Made by a program: the position numbers and the translations under genes | NCBI GenBank assembly: GCA_009919175.1 | Contig: RGCL01000001.1 | Location: forward strand, 47,772-111,771 | Direction: 5' to 3' | Length of the DNA: 64,000 nt | DNA from: Betaproteobacteria bacterium | GTDB lineage: Bacteria > Pseudomonadota > Gammaproteobacteria > Burkholderiales > Burkholderiaceae_C | Part shown: positions 8,800 through 16,417 of the stretch, piece by piece | Position numbering within the stretch: the stretch's first letter is position 1 | Layout of the letters: each line of letters starts with the position of its first letter | The notes under the pieces: model-generated | What the model was told of the DNA's origin: nothing | Seen by the model: the letters and a program-made list of their open reading frames with translations, nothing else | The model's database searches: none

Positions 8800-9564
8800 A
8801 TGCTGTGCCCACTTCATAAGCCCCTCTCGTCCAGCCCCGCACCCGCGCGTGTGGTGGGTGTGAGCGTGTTGACGCTGACACTGCTGAGCATGAGCGCCGC
8901 TGGCCTGGCTCAATCCTCTGAAGGCCGGGCGATGCTCTTTCAATCGGCCACCGAATGGGTGTCACAGCAAAACCGCCTGGACCCCGCTTCCATTCAGTTC
9001 AACCCCCTGGATGAGCGGGTGCGCATTGCCGCATGTCGTCAGCCCATCCAGTTTGATCAACCGCTTGGCAATCCCAATACCCTCAGGGCGCGTTGCACGC
9101 AGCCCTACTGGCAACACTGGCTGAGCTTTTACACACAAGCTCCCCAGCGAGCCCAAGCAGCTGTTCAACAACGGGATCAAAACCGTGAAGTCTGGGTGGC
9201 CAACCAGTTGATCCGCCGCGGAACCCTGGTGACCCCCGACATGTTTGAGCGCCGCAACATGGACATCAGCAACGCAGAAACGGCGCTGATTCAAAGCCCT
9301 GAAGACCTCAAAAATGTGGAGTTGCTCAGGGACATGCAACCCGGCAGCCCCATCCGCAGCCACGACCTCAAACCCGCCATGCTGGTCAAGCGGGGCCAAG
9401 TGGTGCTGGTGTCCATGGGCGAAGGCCGTGGCTTTTTGGTCACCGTGCGCGCCGAATCCCAACAAGATGGGCGCCTGGGCGAGTTGATTCGCTTGAAAAA
9501 TCCCGAATCGGGCCGATTGTTATCAGCGATGGTGACTGGCCCCAACTCTGCGAGGGGGATGTGA
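8800..9564 (+). CDS. flgA: Flagellar P-ring assembly chaperone FlgA
   Basis: Periplasmic chaperone required for P-ring (FlgI) polymerisation around the rod. The 254-residue protein has a signal peptide (hydrophobic VVGVSVLTLTLLSMSAAGLA, likely cleavage near residue 37). Its C-terminal SAF-type region contains the family motifs RRGTLVTPDMFERRNMDI, LKPAMLVKRGQVVLV and GELIRLKNPESGRLLSAMV. The ATG at 8800 is preceded by CAGGA at a suitable distance; an in-frame upstream ATG at 8746 would lengthen the signal and overlap the promoter region. It heads flgA-flgM-flgN. Confidence 0.93.
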   Translation: MLCPLHKPLSSSPAPARVVGVSVLTLTLLSMSAAGLAQSSEGRAMLFQSATEWVSQQNRLDPASIQFNPLDERVRIAACRQPIQFDQPLGNPNTLRARCTQPYWQHWLSFYTQAPQRAQAAVQQRDQNREVWVANQLIRRGTLVTPDMFERRNMDISNAETALIQSPEDLKNVELLRDMQPGSPIRSHDLKPAMLVKRGQVVLVSMGEGRGFLVTVRAESQQDGRLGELIRLKNPESGRLLSAMVTGPNSARGM

Positions 9565-9650
9565 GCATGCTCCAAGCCCATCTTTTGAATACTTTGATGC
9601 ACAATCTACCTACTGTGCCGATGTTTTCTGAATTTTTTTCAGCCAGCCGC

Positions 9651-9677
9651 TCAAGTTCACTTCAGTGGCTCCGATAC
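9651..9677 (+). promoter_or_regulatory. Sigma-28 (FliA) promoter of flgM
   Basis: TCAAGTTC (9651-9658), an 11-base spacer, and TCCGATAC (9670-9677) match the flagellar sigma-28 pattern. The same elements with the same spacer length occur before fliS and flgP. It is about 40 bases before the flgM start, allowing flgM transcription by the sigma factor it inhibits. Confidence 0.72.
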
Positions 9678-9718
9678 ACCCAAGGTGAAAAAAGCTTTAG
9701 CTCTGCAGTGAGGTCATC

Positions 9719-10033
9719 ATGACGGACAAAATCGCAAACCAAGCCCGCATCCTGCAATCCAGCGATGTGATGCGCAGCAACCTGGACAAACTCAACGGCC
9801 AAAAAACGGCCAATGTGACTCAGGATGGCAAACCAGCGCCTGCAGACAAACCCAGTTCTGGAGCCGACTCCGTGTCTTTGAGTAATTTGGAACAAAAGGT
9901 CAAGGAGCAGGCCTCGTTTGATCGCGCCAAGGTGGAATCCATCAAGGAGGCCATCCGCAGCGGCAACTACCCGCTCGACCCGCGCCGCATCGCTGAGAAC
10001 TTTGTCTCCCTTGAACGCATGATTGAGGGCTGA
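9719..10033 (+). CDS. flgM: Anti-sigma-28 factor FlgM
   Basis: FlgM binds FliA and is exported through the completed hook-basal body, releasing late flagellar transcription. The 104-residue protein has an N-terminal unstructured, Lys/Gln/Pro-rich half and the conserved C-terminal sigma-binding helices (VSLSNLEQKVK, FDRAKVESIKEAIRSGNYPL, IAENFVSLE). A GTGAGG ribosome site is 6-8 bases before the ATG. It is followed by flgN. Confidence 0.93.
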   Translation: MTDKIANQARILQSSDVMRSNLDKLNGQKTANVTQDGKPAPADKPSSGADSVSLSNLEQKVKEQASFDRAKVESIKEAIRSGNYPLDPRRIAENFVSLERMIEG

Positions 10034-10040
10034 ACCAGCC

Positions 10041-10454
10041 ATGAGCGACCTGCAAGATTTGCCTTTGGTTGATCAGGCGATGGTTCGCGTGCAAGCCCTC
10101 GAAGGCTTGCTGGAAGAAGAATTCGGCGCCTTGAAGGTCCAGGATCTGGACCAGTTCGAGCGTTTGCTGAATCAAAAGAATGACCTCCTTCACGAACTCA
10201 CCCAACTCACTGGGGTGGTCAAACCCGAGGACTCCGATGCCCTAGGGCAAGAGTGGGATGACTTTCGTGCTCGCATGGCTGGATGCCGAGATCTGCATCG
10301 CCGCAATGAAATCCTGATCCTGCGCAAGCTCGACGCCATTCGTGGCGCACTCGACAGCTTGCAACTGGGCGGCTCTGGCAGCTCAGTGGAAACCTACGAT
10401 CGACTCGGTCAGGTGCGCCGGGGTCGTCGCCAGCGCGATCACCAAGCAGCCTGA
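10041..10454 (+). CDS. flgN: Flagellar export chaperone FlgN
   Basis: FlgN is the cytosolic chaperone for the hook-filament junction proteins FlgK and FlgL. The 137-residue, highly helical protein has the FlgN pattern: a Glu/Leu-rich first helix (LEGLLEEEFGALKVQDLDQF), LLNQKNDLLHELTQL, and a C-terminal basic tail ending in VRRGRRQRD. It starts 7 bases after flgM. The ATG at 10041 is preferred over one at 10023, which lies inside flgM. It ends 4 bases from the convergent flhB-like gene. Confidence 0.82.
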   Translation: MSDLQDLPLVDQAMVRVQALEGLLEEEFGALKVQDLDQFERLLNQKNDLLHELTQLTGVVKPEDSDALGQEWDDFRARMAGCRDLHRRNEILILRKLDAIRGALDSLQLGGSGSSVETYDRLGQVRRGRRQRDHQAA

Positions 10455-10457
10455 AGG

Positions 10458-10742
10458 CTACGAGACGATTTTTTCGTCACCGGGCTGCATGCCCTTGAGC
10501 CAATACACCCACGACAAAATGACCGCCACGGCGGTATAGAGGTGTTCAGGGATCTCTTGCCCCAATTCGAGACGGCTCAACCATTCGGCCAATTGGGGAT
10601 CCTGAGCCACATGCACCCCATGTTCGCGCGCGGCTTGCAACAAGCTCAGCGCCGCCTCGTCCTCGGCCTTGGCGCTCACGATGGGGGATGTGTTTTGGCC
10701 ATACTCTAGGGCCACGGCTTTGAGGCTGCGTCGCATGATCAT
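10458..10742 (-). CDS. FlhB C-terminal-domain paralogue (FhlB/YlqH type)
   Basis: A 94-residue cytosolic protein equivalent to the part of FlhB downstream of the NPTH autocleavage site (AVALEYGQNTSPIVSAKAED, ending EIPEHLYTAVAVILSWVYW). It has no membrane segment and no NPTH motif. Family members (FhlB) are known to substitute partly for the FlhB C-terminal domain in the export specificity switch. It follows a fliK-like gene by 5 bases, which fits a role in substrate switching. The true start may be at 10742 or 10736. Confidence 0.85.
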   Translation of the reverse strand: MIMRRSLKAVALEYGQNTSPIVSAKAEDEAALSLLQAAREHGVHVAQDPQLAEWLSRLELGQEIPEHLYTAVAVILSWVYWLKGMQPGDEKIVS

Positions 10743-10747
10743 GTCTT

Positions 10748-11902
10748 TCAGGCCAGGGTGTCCAGGCGCAGGCGAACCGTTTGTTCCCAGTTGTCCTTTT
10801 GGGTCATGGGTTGAACCTCGCTTCGGGGTCGAGGCGAGTGATGAATCTGAAACGACTCGAGCTCAAGGCCAGAATCCTTCAACTCGGCGCCAAGCAAACT
10901 CGCTTTGCTGCGTGCCCAACTGACGGTTTGCGCCTGCAAAGCCCACATGACCAGACCCACACGGTGGCTGCTGCGGATCGTGGTGGCCAGCCAAATTTCG
11001 CCCAGACTGGCATGCAGGGTGTGCACGTCCACGGTGAAGGGCGGGTCATCGCCCTTGTGTTTGGGGGCATCGCGCTGAATGTGCAAATGCAATGGGCTGG
11101 CATCGGCAAACGGCAGCCACAGGTGCGCCGACAAAGCCCCTTTGGCCTGGGCCAAGGCAGCCTGAGCCTGGGCGCTGTCCATGGCTTCAAGACCCTGGCG
11201 AACCGTTTTCGCCTGCAGCCGGTCGACCTCGGAAGACTCTGATTGGGTCAGTGAATCCAAGAGTTTTTTGAGCATGCTGCGTGCATCGGGCAAGGGCGGC
11301 TGACCTTGTGCCAGTCGGCGCTCGTTGGGGATGAGGCCTTGCTGCACCAGCGCCTTGAGCAGGCTGGGATTGATTTGCGCCAGGGACATTGACTTGGCCA
11401 TCCACGCCTGCATCAAAGTCATTTGGAGCGGTGCTGCCTCACTGGTGGGTCTTGCCGAGAGCAAAGACAGCAAGGACGTCCCATCCATGGGTCGGGCCGC
11501 CATGGCCTGCATGCGTGCTTCGAGCAATTGTGCCGGGCTAGGTTGTGCAGCTGCGGCCGCTGAGGCCAGGCCAGCGCCGGCTGCCCCTGCGCCGGAAGAA
11601 GCTGCACTGGTGCCATCCGCTCGCGGCTGGATCAACAAAGCCCAAGAGCTCGCACCACGCACCACCCGCATGAAGGGCGTGTCGCCTGGCTTGAGGATCC
11701 AGCCATTGGGCATCTCAAAAGAAAAGTTTTTAAGCCACAGGCGAACAGAGCCGCCCTTGGCCTCGATCAGGGCTTGCACCACCTGCCCGTCGGTCAAACC
11801 CAGCTGCTGGGCCACCGAGGCCTCGATCCACAAGGGCTTGGCTTCGAGATTGGGCGTGGGTGTGGCCCGAATCACGCTGGATAAAGCGTCCAGGCCAAGC
11901 AT
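10748..11902 (-). CDS. FliK-like hook-length control protein (second copy)
   Basis: A 384-residue protein with an N-terminal region of mixed structure (residues 1-100), an Ala/Gly/Ser-rich linker (about 105-130), and a C-terminal Flg_hook-like domain (about 270-360: LHLHIQRDAPKHKG, VDVHTLHASLGEIWLATTIR and VSWARSKASLLGAELKDSGL). The C-terminal domain suggests interaction with FlhB-type proteins. It directly precedes the FlhB C-domain paralogue. A clear second fliK is at 23892, so this copy may control another export step. Such fliK-like/fhlB pairs are known in other proteobacteria, but the precise job is not established. Confidence 0.75.
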   Translation of the reverse strand: MLGLDALSSVIRATPTPNLEAKPLWIEASVAQQLGLTDGQVVQALIEAKGGSVRLWLKNFSFEMPNGWILKPGDTPFMRVVRGASSWALLIQPRADGTSAASSGAGAAGAGLASAAAAAQPSPAQLLEARMQAMAARPMDGTSLLSLLSARPTSEAAPLQMTLMQAWMAKSMSLAQINPSLLKALVQQGLIPNERRLAQGQPPLPDARSMLKKLLDSLTQSESSEVDRLQAKTVRQGLEAMDSAQAQAALAQAKGALSAHLWLPFADASPLHLHIQRDAPKHKGDDPPFTVDVHTLHASLGEIWLATTIRSSHRVGLVMWALQAQTVSWARSKASLLGAELKDSGLELESFQIHHSPRPRSEVQPMTQKDNWEQTVRLRLDTLA

Positions 11903-11922
11903 GAGGGTCTTCTAAATTGCGT

Positions 11923-12291
11923 TCAAGGAAAGCGCACCCATTTACGGGGCGAGTCCTCGGAGGCGTCCTCGCCAGGGGCAGGCGCAGAGAACAATTTGTA
12001 CTGTTGCTCCAGCATGGCCACATGGTTGGGCACTTTGAGCATGGCGCCAGCCAGCAGCACATTGGGCTTGCCCTTCAAGAAAGCCTGGGGGTTGGTGGAT
12101 TTCAAGGCGTCGCTGAGCAATTGCTCGCGCAGCGGGCTGTTGGGATAGAGCTTCTTGACCACGCCATTGAGGGTGTCACCCGACTTCACCGCATACATCT
12201 GGGTGGGTGCGGGCTCGTCTTGCGCCAACGCAGGCGCACTGGCCATGCACACCACGAGCGCCAAAGCCGTTGAAGAAAATTGAGACAACAT
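11923..12291 (-). CDS. Small secreted LysM/FimV-N-like protein
   Basis: A 122-residue protein with a signal peptide (ALALVVCMASAPALAQ) and one LysM-like domain with MYAVKSGDTLNGVVKKLYPN and a second half NVLLAGAMLKVPNHVAML, resembling the N-terminal domain of FimV. The start at 12291 is supported by an AAGGAG nine bases upstream. It is 17 bases downstream of flgT and 20 bases upstream of the fliK-like gene, so it is co-transcribed with H-ring genes. A role binding peptidoglycan near the basal body is inference only. Confidence 0.72.
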   Translation of the reverse strand: MLSQFSSTALALVVCMASAPALAQDEPAPTQMYAVKSGDTLNGVVKKLYPNSPLREQLLSDALKSTNPQAFLKGKPNVLLAGAMLKVPNHVAMLEQQYKLFSAPAPGEDASEDSPRKWVRFP

Positions 12292-12308
12292 GAACTGACT
12301 CCTTGGGT

Positions 12309-13385
12309 TCAAGGCAGGCTGGGCATTGCAACCCAACGGCCATTCGGGGTAGGTGGTGGTCCGGCAAATGGCACTACCTGCGCATCATTTTCATTCAAAG
12401 ACTTGACTTGCACCAAAGCAACTTGCTGCAGGTTTTTGGGATCCCATTCATCGCCCATGCGATGGTTGCTGGGCAGCAGCAACAAGCGATCCCCCACCCT
12501 CAAGCCGTTGAGTGAACCCGCCTGGATGCGCCAGAGGCGATCGGGGGTTCGCGTGAGTTCGTAGCGGGGCGACTGACAGCGCAAGCTGTTGTCCAGGGCT
12601 TCACCGACTTGCTGCACCGACTTGACCAACTGGGCAAGCACATCCTGCTCCAGCGCGGGCGGCGAGACCTGAGGATCGCGCTCGGGCAGGCTCACCCTTT
12701 GCTGGTGGGTCCACCAGGTCTTGCCCGTGGTTTGATCCGCCAGGCTCCAATGGAGTCGGTAGCTGCGCGAGGGCGATTCATAGGGATCACCGGCACTGAG
12801 CACCAGGTTCAACACCATTTGGAGCTCATTGCGGCTGTTGCCGGCCAAATAGCGCTCATAGGTATTTTGTACGGGCGGCGCCTTCACGAGGATCATGCCC
12901 TCCAAACCCTGCAACTGGGGCCACACGGTCTGGTCCATGGCAGCCTGCAAGCGCGACAAATCCCAGCGTGTTTGGGCGGTCATGGCCCCTTCCCATCGCA
13001 TCTGCCAGCGAACCGTGTGCTTGGGGGCATTCCCATTGAGGGGCTTGCGGTCGCACGGGGTTTCGATCAAATCCCTGGATTGCATCCAGGCCACACGCGA
13101 GGTGGGTGCGTCATGCGACAGGGTCTGACTGTCTTGCTGCGGCAGCAAACGCACCCCCCTAACCACCATGCCAGTGCGAAATTCGCTGCTCTCGCGCAAT
13201 TGACCCGAGGTGTCCAGCCATTGGGTGGCCGTGACCGCCACAGGCCTTTGAAGTGCCGCTTGCACCAGGGCATCCTTGACCTGTCGCAAATGCTCTTCGG
13301 GCGCGAGATCAGCCGCCTGGGCCACTGAACCCAGCAGGGTCAGCAGTGCCCAGCAAAGGCGGCGAAGGCTGAGCTTGGTGTGCAT
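12309..13385 (-). CDS. flgT: Flagellar H-ring assembly protein FlgT-like
   Basis: A 358-residue periplasmic protein. FlgT forms the H ring outside the L/P rings of polar flagella in Vibrio and supports stator assembly. The N-terminus is a signal peptide cleaved after VAQA (residue 24). The C-terminal third has the FlgT-C pattern (YELTRTPDRLWRIQAGSLNG followed by LRVGDRLLLLPSN). The direct upstream neighbour is an LPP20/FlgP lipoprotein, the usual partner of flgT. Assignment rests on domain pattern and neighbourhood; sequence conservation in this family is low. Confidence 0.75.
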   Translation of the reverse strand: MHTKLSLRRLCWALLTLLGSVAQAADLAPEEHLRQVKDALVQAALQRPVAVTATQWLDTSGQLRESSEFRTGMVVRGVRLLPQQDSQTLSHDAPTSRVAWMQSRDLIETPCDRKPLNGNAPKHTVRWQMRWEGAMTAQTRWDLSRLQAAMDQTVWPQLQGLEGMILVKAPPVQNTYERYLAGNSRNELQMVLNLVLSAGDPYESPSRSYRLHWSLADQTTGKTWWTHQQRVSLPERDPQVSPPALEQDVLAQLVKSVQQVGEALDNSLRCQSPRYELTRTPDRLWRIQAGSLNGLRVGDRLLLLPSNHRMGDEWDPKNLQQVALVQVKSLNENDAQVVPFAGPPPTPNGRWVAMPSLP

Positions 13386-13398
13386 GGCTCAGTTCCCG

Positions 13399-13923
13399 TC
13401 ACTGCAGGCGACGGCCTGCATTGACCTGGCGCACATACATGGCGCGGATGTCGTTGACCACGGTGCGGTCCAGCGACAAGGTGGTTTCGTAGGTGTCGTT
13501 GCCCACGGGGTTGATGCTCACCAGCTTGGCGCCGTAAATCACGCCATTGACGTGCGCGCGGAAGGTGTCGTTCATCACGGTCATGTCGGCCACCGTGGTG
13601 TTGGCGTCGATGTACTGGCCATAGACCTGTTCGGTCAATGCACGATAAGCATCGAGCTTGGAGGCACGAATGGCCATGAGGCGCTTTTGCGCGGGGGTCT
13701 TGGGGCTTTGGACGCTGATCACGGCATAACCCGTGGCCACAAAGGCTTCGCGCTGCTCCACCAGGGGCTTGAGCAAGGTGTCTTCGGCAGCCACCGCATT
13801 GACCGGCTTGACCGATTCAGTCACCGGCGCAGCGGGCTGTGAATGCGAGGTCATGGGCATGTTTTGACAGCCAGCCAGGGTCATGGCGGCGGCCACCAGG
13901 GAGAAGGAGAGGAGTTTGTTCAT
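13399..13923 (-). CDS. flgP: LPP20-family lipoprotein, FlgP-like
   Basis: A 174-residue outer-membrane lipoprotein with a lipobox LAGC (Cys19). The LPP20 domain covers about residues 60-165 (FVATGYAVISVQSPKTPAQK, MAIRASKLDAYRALTEQVYG, and a DRTVVNDIRAMYV end). FlgP proteins of this family form outer-membrane-associated rings around the flagellar motor in Vibrio and Campylobacter. It heads the operon flgP-flgT-LysM-fliK-like-flhB-like, 13 bases before flgT. A sigma-28 type promoter is about 80 bases upstream. Confidence 0.8.
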   Translation of the reverse strand: MNKLLSFSLVAAAMTLAGCQNMPMTSHSQPAAPVTESVKPVNAVAAEDTLLKPLVEQREAFVATGYAVISVQSPKTPAQKRLMAIRASKLDAYRALTEQVYGQYIDANTTVADMTVMNDTFRAHVNGVIYGAKLVSINPVGNDTYETTLSLDRTVVNDIRAMYVRQVNAGRRLQ

Positions 13924-13998
13924 GTCGGCTTCCTTGTTGGTGAATCACCCAGTGAATCGGTGCAGCACGGCTGCGTTGCTGTGAATCTCATGGTCTTG

Positions 13999-14025
13999 GT
14001 TTCGGCACCAAGCGAGTACTCTTGA
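13999..14025 (-). promoter_or_regulatory. Sigma-28 (FliA) promoter of the flgP-flgT operon
   Basis: On the minus strand TCAAGAGT, an 11-base spacer and GCCGAAAC, the same layout as the flgM and fliS promoters. It lies in the divergent gap between flgP and the sigma-54 activator gene, 76 bases before the flgP start, pointing to flgP. Confidence 0.68.
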
Positions 14026-14056
14026 ATCTTGTACCTGAGAGAGAACTTTTGTCGTC

Positions 14057-15208
14057 TTGCCTAACATCTTGATTCATAGAGAATTTCTACCTGTGAATGC
14101 AAAACAAGAATTGAACTGGCGATATTTGGGCAATAGCCCACAAGTGGTGGCCCTGCGAGAGTTGGTGGCCACCATGGCCCATTCCTCCGCCGCCGTCATG
14201 ATCACGGGCGAAAGCGGTACCGGTAAAGAGTTGCTGGCGCGTGCCTTGCACGACCTCTCCCCCCGTCAGGGTTTGAACTTTGTGCCCATCAATTGCGGCG
14301 CCATACCGAAAGAATTATTAGAAAGCGAACTCTTTGGTCACCGCAAAGGCTCCTTCACGGGTGCAGTGGTCGATCGGGTGGGTCGCTTCGAAATGGCGCA
14401 TGGCGGCACACTCTTTTTGGACGAGATTGGCGACATGCCGCTGGACATGCAGGTCAAGCTGCTGCGGGTCCTGCAAGAGAAAACCATTGATCCCGTAGGG
14501 GGTAGCAAGCCCATTCCGGTCGATGTTCGTGTCATTGCCGCAACACATCGGGACCTGGAATCAGAAATATCTGCCGGCCGCTTTCGCGAAGATTTGTATT
14601 ACCGGCTCAACGTTTTACCCATCCACACCCCGGCCTTGCGCGAGCGCCCCCAGGACATCGAGCACATGCTGGAGCACTTTGCCCAAGCCTATGCCCTGCC
14701 CGGCCAGCCCCCGATTCGCTTCAACACGCATTTTTTGAGTTTGCTGCAAACCTACCCGTGGCCCGGCAACGTGCGCGAACTGTGCAATCTGGTGGACCGC
14801 TACAGCACCCTGTATGCCGGCCAGGAGCTCGACATCCGCAGCATCCCCACCAGCATGCTGCCCAAGGGCCTGCAAATGGTTCAGATCGAATTACTGCAAG
14901 AACAAGGACCGCCACCCGAGCCGCAGCGACTCACGCCGCCGCCCGAGGTATTGGCCGAGATGAACGATCAGCCCGAGCCGCTCGATACCGACATGGAGCA
15001 ACTCATCATGCTGGCGCAAGGCGCACCGTCGGCTTTGCCCGCGCAAGGCTTGTCGCTCAAAGACAAATTGGCCCAAATCGAACGCAGCTTCATCGAGCAG
15101 GCCTTGCAGCAATCCGAAGGCAATGTCTCCAAAACCGCCAAGCTGCTCAATGTGCAACGCACCACGCTGATCGAGAAGATCAACAAATACGAGTTGCGGT
15201 CTGCCTAA
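14057..15208 (+). CDS. Sigma-54-dependent activator without receiver domain (FleQ/FlrA-like)
   Basis: A 383-residue bacterial enhancer-binding protein. AAA+ domain: Walker A GESGTGKE (residues 51-58), sigma-54 contact loop GSFTGA (98-103, a Ser variant of GAFTGA), Walker [12 protein letters not shown] (about 116-126). C-terminal Fis-type helix-turn-helix: [20 protein letters not shown]. No receiver or GAF domain precedes the AAA+ core. The likely start is TTG 14057 or GTG 14093; no ATG fits. It lies among flagellar genes, and -24/-12 promoters occur before flgB, flgA, flhA and fliK, so it is the probable activator of the middle flagellar genes. Confidence 0.85.
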   Translation: MPNILIHREFLPVNAKQELNWRYLGNSPQVVALRELVATMAHSSAAVMITGESGTGKELLARALHDLSPRQGLNFVPINCGAIPKELLESELFGHRKGSFTGAVVDRVGRFEMAHGGTLFLDEIGDMPLDMQVKLLRVLQEKTIDPVGGSKPIPVDVRVIAATHRDLESEISAGRFREDLYYRLNVLPIHTPALRERPQDIEHMLEHFAQAYALPGQPPIRFNTHFLSLLQTYPWPGNVRELCNLVDRYSTLYAGQELDIRSIPTSMLPKGLQMVQIELLQEQGPPPEPQRLTPPPEVLAEMNDQPEPLDTDMEQLIMLAQGAPSALPAQGLSLKDKLAQIERSFIEQALQQSEGNVSKTAKLLNVQRTTLIEKINKYELRSA

Positions 15209-15245
15209 AGCCGCTCTAGCGGCGTCACCTCCCAACCTGACCAAG

Positions 15246-15264
15246 AAAAAGGGGTGAGCACCCC
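15246..15264 (-). terminator. Rho-independent terminator after motB
   Basis: On the minus strand GGGGTGCTCACCCC is followed directly by five T residues, 11 bases after the motB stop codon. It also separates motB from the convergent activator gene. Confidence 0.7.
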
Positions 15265-15274
15265 TCCAACCCGA

Positions 15275-16417
15275 TCAGTTGTCGATGTTGAGCACGGTGA
15301 TGCTCATGCGGCGGTTGCGCGGATCTTTGGGATCCTTGGGGTTGAAGGGATCCGTGTCGGCCACGCCCTCAATGCGCTCAAAGCGTTTTTCACTCACCCC
15401 TGCTTTTTCCAGCAGGCTGCGCGTGGCTTCAGCTCGCTCACCCGACAAGGCCCAGTTGTTCTTGCCACTTCCCTTGGCAAAGGGCACAGAGTCCGTGTGT
15501 CCACGAATGGCCACCTTGTTGGGGATCTTGTTCAAGGCTGCAGCCACTTCCTGCACCAGTTTGTCGGCTTTGTCGGCCATGTTGGTCCCGCCTGAGGGGA
15601 ACATGGCGAAGTCCGCCTTGTCGATGATCTCGATGCGCAAGCCCTGACGATCGCGGCTGATGGCCACCTGGTTGCGCAAGTCCTTGAGGTTGGGGTCCTG
15701 CAAGAGCTTTTGCTTGATCTCTTGCTCCAATTGCTTGAAGTTGGCCTCGTCCTGCGCCTTGGCAATTGCCTTTTTCTGGGCCTCGGTGAGCTTGTCGGGG
15801 TTGGTGCCGCCATTGCCCGCACCACTACCCTTGCCCGGCTCGCCTGCTTCGCCCGCTGCATTGCCCTTGCCCTGGTTGTTGTCGTCGCCCGTGGTGGAGC
15901 CCTGCCCCATTTCATCCTTCATGCCCTGGTTGGGCGCCGGATTGTTGGGGGTGTCGTTTTCGTTGTCGGGACCTGGCGGTGTATTGGGATTGGGGCCGCC
16001 CTCGGAGCGCGGCGTGAGGCGCTCGAGCAGACCGGTTTGTTTCATCTGATAGGGAAAGCCATCGGTGTCGATGATGGACTTGCCGCCCAGGACCCCGTTG
16101 GAGCCAGCCAGTTGCCCCATGGGCAAGAGGCTATGAGAGCTGGGGCGGAAATAGTCGGCAATGCTTTTGCGCTGGTCGGCATTGGAGGCGCCCAGCAGCC
16201 ACATCAACAAGAAAAACGCCATCATGGCGGTCATCATGTCGGCCAGCGCAATTTTCCAGGCACCACCGTGAGCGCCACCGTGCCCTTCATCAATGACTTT
16301 CTTGATGACGATGACAGGCGCATTGGAGGCCTCTGCGGGCGCTTCAGCCGCTGCAGGTGCGCCCTCGGCGGGGGCTCCCTCGGCAGCGACCTGCTCTGCG
16401 GGCTTCTCGTCAGCCAT
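15275..16417 (-). CDS. motB: Flagellar stator protein MotB with long linkers
   Basis: MotB anchors the stator to peptidoglycan and forms the ion channel with MotA. The 380-residue protein has an Ala/Glu/Pro-rich cytoplasmic tail (about 1-35), one membrane helix (about 54-76) that includes the essential Asp60 in LADMMTAMM, a Gly/Asn/Pro/Asp-rich periplasmic stretch (about 138-210), and an OmpA-like domain (about 250-380) with RGHTDS and RNRRMSITV. Typical MotB is about 300 residues, so both linker regions are enlarged. Its start codon overlaps the motA stop by one base (TAATG). Confidence 0.94.
   Translation of the reverse strand: MADEKPAEQVAAEGAPAEGAPAAAEAPAEASNAPVIVIKKVIDEGHGGAHGGAWKIALADMMTAMMAFFLLMWLLGASNADQRKSIADYFRPSSHSLLPMGQLAGSNGVLGGKSIIDTDGFPYQMKQTGLLERLTPRSEGGPNPNTPPGPDNENDTPNNPAPNQGMKDEMGQGSTTGDDNNQGKGNAAGEAGEPGKGSGAGNGGTNPDKLTEAQKKAIAKAQDEANFKQLEQEIKQKLLQDPNLKDLRNQVAISRDRQGLRIEIIDKADFAMFPSGGTNMADKADKLVQEVAAALNKIPNKVAIRGHTDSVPFAKGSGKNNWALSGERAEATRSLLEKAGVSEKRFERIEGVADTDPFNPKDPKDPRNRRMSITVLNIDN

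Noticed and set aside
15210-15223. GCCGC-TCTA-GCGGC hairpin after the sigma-54 activator as a terminator
   Set aside because: No T run follows on the plus strand; stem short. Not listed as a feature.
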